Shown: one piece after another, positions 35,129-38,703 of the stretch | Layout of the letters: each line of letters starts with the position of its first letter | How positions within the stretch are numbered: position 1 is the stretch's first letter | From: an uncultured Alphaproteobacteria bacterium | GTDB taxonomy: Bacteria; Pseudomonadota; Alphaproteobacteria; UBA7887 | Direction of reading: 5' to 3' | DNA length: 38,703 bases | Assembly: GCA_913044255.1 (NCBI GenBank) | Contig: CAJWOI010000001.1 | Coordinates: forward strand, 1-38,703 | The notes under the pieces: generated by a model | Told to the model about the DNA's origin: nothing | The model's database searches: none | What the model saw: only the letters and a program-made list of their open reading frames with translations | Position numbers and translations under genes: made by a program

Positions 35129-35566
35129 ATGTTGAGAACAGCCACCCAAAATGCACTCGCAGCAATTGCTTACACAGTCGTTTTATTGTCAGCGATACCG
35201 GCATCAACCGAAGACAATCTGGAAAGCCGAATCCAAACACTCGAACAAGAGTTGAAATTGATGAAAGAACAGCTACAGAGCCAGATAAAACCGGCCCAGA
35301 ATTTGTCGACTCCATCAAAAAAAAGTGGGTTTAGTACACTGCCTGGTTGGTCGGCGGGCTATAGATACAACCTAAATGCAGACGATAAGTCAGCGACCAG
35401 AATAAGGCTGTTTCTCAAGAAAAAATCATTGACCGGAAACGTAGTGAAAATGGCGTGGGAAAGACAAACAGGTCATGTTCCCAACTTTTTTGAAACCGGC
35501 ACGATTGATGGAGTTTCTCTTAATAAGTGGGGTACCATCTACATTGAACAAGAGATTAAGTTCTAA
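35129..35566 (+). CDS. short exported coiled-coil protein with outer-membrane-like C-terminus
   Basis: No confident family. The 145-residue product has a signal peptide (hydrophobic ALAAIAYTVVLLSAIPAS, cleavage near residue 26), a heptad-type coiled coil (residues 30-54, LESRIQTLEQELKLMKEQL), a Ser/Pro/Lys linker, and about 75 residues of alternating aromatic/polar segments (GWSAGYRYNLN; RIRLFLKKKS; VVKMAWERQT) ending GTIYIEQEIKF. A terminal Phe after an alternating strand is the outer-membrane beta-barrel sorting signature. The start of phosphate-selective porins also has signal peptide plus coiled coil, so it may be an internally deleted porin or a small trimeric anchor. TGGAGA precedes the ATG. 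It lies 104 bp before the PiT gene and after a Pho-like promoter. Codon use is AT-richer than its neighbours. Confidence 0.7.
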   Translation: MLRTATQNALAAIAYTVVLLSAIPASTEDNLESRIQTLEQELKLMKEQLQSQIKPAQNLSTPSKKSGFSTLPGWSAGYRYNLNADDKSATRIRLFLKKKSLTGNVVKMAWERQTGHVPNFFETGTIDGVSLNKWGTIYIEQEIKF

Positions 35567-35670
35567 TAGATATTCATGATAGTTTCTTTCCCAATCATTG
35601 ACGAAGTAGCCGATTAGGGTGGCAACTCGATCCTTCAAAGGTCTCGGGGTTAGGAAGGGAGTTCACAGTC

Positions 35671-36933
35671 ATGATTGAGACTTATGGGCCGGTACTGATC
35701 GTGCTCGCGTTATTGTTCGGGCTTTTTATGACATGGGGCATCGGCGCCAATGATGTTGCCAATGCGATGGGCCCTGCGGTCGGCTCCGGCGCTATCACCA
35801 TGACAGTAGCATTGGTTATCGCTGGCGTGTTTGAGTTGGCTGGAGCCATAATCGCTGGCGGCGAGGTTACATCGACGGTTCGCAGCAACATCGTCTCGGT
35901 CGACGCTTTTATGAACCAACCGGGGCAGCTCGCACTCGGCATGCTCGCGGCGCTCTTGTCTGCGGGGACCTGGTTACTAGTCGCATCGACGCGCGGTTGG
36001 CCGATCTCGACCACCCATTCTATTGTAGGCTCTATCATCGGTTTCGCACTAGTTGCCGCTGGCGCATCTGCGGTTAACTGGAGCAAGGTGGCCGAAATCG
36101 CCGCAAGCTGGGTGATCTCGCCACTGATTGGTGGCACTATCGCGTTCTTGCTCCAACTCAGCATTCGCCAACTGATTTTAAAGACCCGCCAGCCGGTGGC
36201 GGCCGCGCGGCGCTGGGGGCCATTCTATGTTTTTCTGGTAGGCTTTGTGGTTTCCTTGATCACCCTTTTTAAGGGCTTACGCCATCTTAATCTCGATCTC
36301 AGCGCCGCAAACAGTTTCGCCTGCGCTTTGGCGATCGGCATAGCGACTGCGGTCGCCGGCTGGGCCATGATCCAACGTGTGCAAGTCGGCGACGGCGACA
36401 GCCATGAGGTCAACGTCGCCCGCGTCGAACGTATCTTCACGCCGATGATGATTTTCACAGCATGTGCCATGGCCTTTGCGCATGGGTCGAACGATGTCGC
36501 GAACGGCGTTGGCCCACTCGCAGCGGTGGTAGCCATCGTGCGGTCCGGGGGCGAGGGGACGTCGACTTCGGGTCTGCCTATCTGGATCCTCGCACTTGGT
36601 GGTGTTGGGATCGTGCTCGGACTCTGGACGTACGGCCGTCGTGTAATGCGGACAATCGGCGAGAACATCACTCCGCTTACCCCCAACCGTGGCTTTTGTG
36701 TCACCCTAGCAGCCTCGGCGACGGTGGTGCTTGCGTCGCGGACTGGCTTGCCGGTGTCGACCACCCACATCGCGGTCGGTGCTGTGGTCGGCGTCGGTCT
36801 CGCCCGAGCCTTCGATCAGGTGAACTTGCGGTTGATCCTCGGCATCGTGGTGTCGTGGTTACTCACCTTGCCGCTGGCGGGCGGGCTCGCCGCGCTGATT
36901 TATCTGGCGCTGCGGTCCATTTTTGCGGTGTGA
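35671..36933 (+). CDS. PiT-family inorganic phosphate transporter
   Basis: A 420-residue Pho4/PiT permease with both signature repeats, GIGANDVANAMGPAVGSGAI (residues 23-42) and AHGSNDVANGVGPLAA (about 269-284), and the two matching STTH motifs (GWPISTTHSIVGS and GLPVSTTHIAVGA). About ten to twelve membrane segments are visible, with a cytoplasmic loop around residues 230-258. PiT carriers import metal-phosphate with protons or sodium; sulfate is transported by a few relatives. A strong ribosome-binding site (AGGAAGGGAG) lies 9 nt before the ATG. The usual PhoU-like DUF47 partner is not adjacent; the small exported coiled-coil protein takes that place. G+C rises inside this gene relative to the DNA before it. 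It ends 14 bp from the convergent chromate transporter gene. Confidence 0.95.
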   Translation: MIETYGPVLIVLALLFGLFMTWGIGANDVANAMGPAVGSGAITMTVALVIAGVFELAGAIIAGGEVTSTVRSNIVSVDAFMNQPGQLALGMLAALLSAGTWLLVASTRGWPISTTHSIVGSIIGFALVAAGASAVNWSKVAEIAASWVISPLIGGTIAFLLQLSIRQLILKTRQPVAAARRWGPFYVFLVGFVVSLITLFKGLRHLNLDLSAANSFACALAIGIATAVAGWAMIQRVQVGDGDSHEVNVARVERIFTPMMIFTACAMAFAHGSNDVANGVGPLAAVVAIVRSGGEGTSTSGLPIWILALGGVGIVLGLWTYGRRVMRTIGENITPLTPNRGFCVTLAASATVVLASRTGLPVSTTHIAVGAVVGVGLARAFDQVNLRLILGIVVSWLLTLPLAGGLAALIYLALRSIFAV

Positions 36934-36947
36934 TGCTGGGCCAACTG

Positions 36948-37478
36948 CTACAACATTAGCACACAGGCGGCGGCGAAGATGAGGATGCCGAGGAACGGCG
37001 AAAGATCGAGCAGAGCTACCGAGACGAACAGAGCTACGGCCAGGCCTGCGGCAGTCCATGACAATGTGCTACCCAACGGACGCGCAAGCGCCCAGAGTGC
37101 CGCAGCAAGTAACGCAAGGGCGCCATACTGCATCCCGAGCAGCACTTTTCGCAGCCACGCAGCGTCCTGATAGCGGGTGATTACGCCATACAAAGCGAAT
37201 GCCATGACCAAGCCCGGCAAGTTAAGGGCCAGCACGCCGGCCAGCATGCCCGGCACGCCGGCCACTTTCAGGCCGATCAGCGCCGATAATTTAACCGCAG
37301 TCAACCCAGGGAACACATAGCTCACGCCGAGCAAGGATGAGAACTCGGCGGTAGTCAGCCAACCGCGGTTCTCGACGCACTCCTCTTGGATCAGCTTGAG
37401 CATGGCATTGCCACCACCGAGAGAAAACAGGCCGATCCGTCCGAAACTCAGCAGTATTTGCCAGGTAGCCTCAATCAT
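36948..37478 (-). CDS. single-domain chromate transporter (CHR family)
   Basis: A 176-residue protein containing one CHR domain: FGRIGLFSLGGGNAMLKLIQEECVENRGWL, then SYVFPGLTAVKLSALIGLKVAGVPGMLAGVLALNLPGLVMAF, with further hydrophobic segments to the C-terminus. Long ChrA proteins have two such domains, and short ones are usually encoded as adjacent pairs; no second copy is visible here. I use the ATG at 37478, two bases after the stop of the upstream gene; a frame to 37556 would overlap that gene. The function is chromate or another oxyanion export, by family only. G+C is high (40 of 60 bases at 37081-37140). Confidence 0.88.
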   Translation of the reverse strand: MIEATWQILLSFGRIGLFSLGGGNAMLKLIQEECVENRGWLTTAEFSSLLGVSYVFPGLTAVKLSALIGLKVAGVPGMLAGVLALNLPGLVMAFALYGVITRYQDAAWLRKVLLGMQYGALALLAAALWALARPLGSTLSWTAAGLAVALFVSVALLDLSPFLGILIFAAACVLML

Positions 37479-37480
37479 TG

Positions 37481-38703
37481 CTAACCGACTATTCGGTGCA
37501 GAAAGTCCATGTAGCCCATCACTCGGCCTTCCTGCGGGTTTATGGTGTGGACGCAAGCGTGCACGCGGCTGAAGTCTGGTCCTTCAACACACGCCGACCA
37601 ACAGGTCCGATGTTCGACCGTGAACTGGCAGAATTCGAGCCGGACGTCATCGGCCAAGCGGACCCGGTTGCGCAGCTTCTCGACATCAACGTGGCTTGCC
37701 GCATAACCATGCGCCCTAAGCTTCGCCTCGAGCTCGGCCTCGTCCGACACTTTACCGGAGCGGCCATAAAGTCGGGGAAAGACGCGTGCAAGGTCACCCG
37801 CTTTGATCGGAAACTTGAGCACTTTCTTCGGCCGGAAGGCCTCGTAGTGTCGATGGGACTCAATTAGCTCCTTCACTTCAAGACCATCCTTGCGCATCTT
37901 TATATTGTCCCGGCGCTCGGGAATCAGCAGGTAGCGGTCGGAAACATTAGTGGTCTTGAATTTCACCGACGCGTCAAGCCCAGTTGTGTCGCACGGCGTT
38001 ATAATGGGCCGCCGGTCGGACCAGAAAGCCCGCCACTCCCAGTTGTTGTTCTTTTTGTTTTCTTGGGCGCACTTTCCAGCAGAAGTCGATGCGGAACGCT
38101 GGTTGTGGCGGCTACCAGCCCGGATAGTCGCTTCAATCGTTTCAATCACCTCCTCGCCGACGACGTTGGCTTCCACTAACTGGTGGACCCGATTAGCGAG
38201 TCGTTTCGCTCGCTTCTTGGACAGGATCTCGCCGAACAGGCCGCAAGCATTGGCGGCACAAACTGCCAACACGTCCTGTAGCTCAAGATCTTCGCTGCGC
38301 ACAAGGCGGGACATCAGCGATAGCCTGTTGCCATCCTTGGTATGGGGGAAGAAATGCGCCTCGAAACCGCTCACCAGAACTCGGCGCTTGATCGTTACTA
38401 GGCCACGATCTGCTAGGTGTTCGAACCCGGCATGCTTGAGATTACTCGCGTCCTCAGCCAGCAGTTCTAACGACTGGCCAACAGTCAGCAGGTCGCTGCT
38501 CGCCAGACGAAGTTTTTGTAGTGCTTGGTCGAGAAGCGTGTGTCCGGTCGGAGCGCAATCGACGAGTTCAACGCGACCGTGCTGAAAGAGAATTCGGCGA
38601 TCGAGCATAAGATCTATCAGTATCGCCCCGGCAAATCCAATATCGTGCGCCATGTATGGCAACGCCGGGGGAACCCCGCCGTCGCTCGACAGCGACATTA
38701 GCA
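37481..38703 (-). CDS. GPP34 (GOLPH3-like) domain fused to a putative CYTH-like domain, 5' end cut by the window
   Basis: The frame is open to the window edge; the codons before the first visible Met (38698) read Leu, and the family expects an upstream LLLAL-type strand, so the true start lies beyond 38703. Residues about 16-195 of the visible part match bacterial GPP34: AGAILIDLMLDRRILFQHGRVELVD, PTGHTLLDQALQKL, HLADRGLVTIKRRVLVSGF, FPHTKDGNRLSLMSRLVR, CGLFGEIL. After a Ser/Lys/Asn-rich linker (196-218), WEWRAFW, YLLIPERRDNIKMRKDGLEVK, EKLRNRVRL and VRLEFCQFTVEHRTCWSACVE resemble the strand order of CYTH-like domains. Eukaryotic GOLPH3 binds phosphoinositide in membranes; bacterial roles are unknown. 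The gene is tightly linked to the chromate transporter gene. GPP34 call fairly sure, CYTH-like call tentative. Confidence 0.75.
   Translation of the reverse strand, partial: LMSLSSDGGVPPALPYMAHDIGFAGAILIDLMLDRRILFQHGRVELVDCAPTGHTLLDQALQKLRLASSDLLTVGQSLELLAEDASNLKHAGFEHLADRGLVTIKRRVLVSGFEAHFFPHTKDGNRLSLMSRLVRSEDLELQDVLAVCAANACGLFGEILSKKRAKRLANRVHQLVEANVVGEEVIETIEATIRAGSRHNQRSASTSAGKCAQENKKNNNWEWRAFWSDRRPIITPCDTTGLDASVKFKTTNVSDRYLLIPERRDNIKMRKDGLEVKELIESHRHYEAFRPKKVLKFPIKAGDLARVFPRLYGRSGKVSDEAELEAKLRAHGYAASHVDVEKLRNRVRLADDVRLEFCQFTVEHRTCWSACVEGPDFSRVHACVHTINPQEGRVMGYMDFLHRIVG

Noticed and set aside
36225..36770. 181-codon and 160-codon minus frames inside the PiT gene
   Set aside because: They run opposite a clear PiT coding sequence, and their Thr/Pro/Ala-rich translations mirror its membrane segments. 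No start context or domain supports them.
37950..38585. 211-codon open frame on plus opposite the GPP34 gene
   Set aside because: It is antisense to a recognisable coding frame in GC-rich DNA, has an Arg/Ser-rich composition typical of shadow frames and no recognisable domain.

Overview
The window reads as chromosomal DNA of an alphaproteobacterium, most likely a relative of the Rhodospirillales. The main evidence is gene order. Reading the minus strand from right to left it runs mutS, glnD, murJ, trpS, usp, tsaB, rimI, fur, olsB, olsA, miaB, phoH, ybeY, corC, lnt, metK, trmB, rimP, nusA, rylxR-type gene, infB, rbfA, truB, rpsO. This is a conserved alphaproteobacterial housekeeping backbone. 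Base composition is roughly half G+C over most of it. I see no rRNA, tRNA, insertion sequence, integrase, phage gene or CRISPR array.

Layout. (1) 1-7540, minus strand: the transcription/translation operon rimP-nusA-rylxR-infB-rbfA-truB-rpsO, tightly packed with 1-17 bp overlaps. It starts from an extended -10 promoter just past trmB and passes through a leader that contains an intrinsic-terminator-like hairpin, so attenuation is likely. (2) 7543-15401, minus: trmB and metK, then the miaB-phoH-ybeY-corC-lnt operon (tRNA modification, ribosome maturation, envelope lipoprotein acylation) behind a TTGACA promoter. (3) 15410-17583, minus: fur, olsB and olsA; the last two form an ornithine-lipid synthesis pair. 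(4) 17745-20391: a TusA-like sulfur carrier (plus), rimI and tsaB (minus), and a plus-strand polysaccharide-deacetylase-like gene whose metal-binding residues are missing. (5) 20410-23737, minus: universal stress protein, a TIGR02186-family membrane-anchored exported protein, a TauE/SafE anion exporter, and trpS. (6) 23909-32442, minus: murJ, an inserted enolase-superfamily dehydratase gene, glnD and mutS; maeB (malic enzyme-phosphotransacetylase fusion) diverges from mutS on plus.

(7) 34870-38703 is the accessory end. An AT-rich intergenic stretch carries an 11-bp-periodic array resembling tandem PHO-box half sites, ending exactly 10 bp before a perfect TATAAT. It precedes a short exported coiled-coil protein that ends in Phe like an outer-membrane strand, and a PiT phosphate transporter. 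I infer a phosphate-starvation transcription unit. Convergent to it, in visibly more GC-rich DNA, lie a single-domain chromate transporter and, immediately upstream of that, a gene cut by the window edge. This gene fuses a GPP34 (GOLPH3-like) domain to what looks like a CYTH-like domain.

Most promising for new biology: the GPP34-CYTH-like fusion linked to a chromate transporter, the candidate Pho promoter driving the mini outer-membrane protein plus PiT, the deacetylase pseudoenzyme, and the rimP leader. Everything else is well-known core biology.
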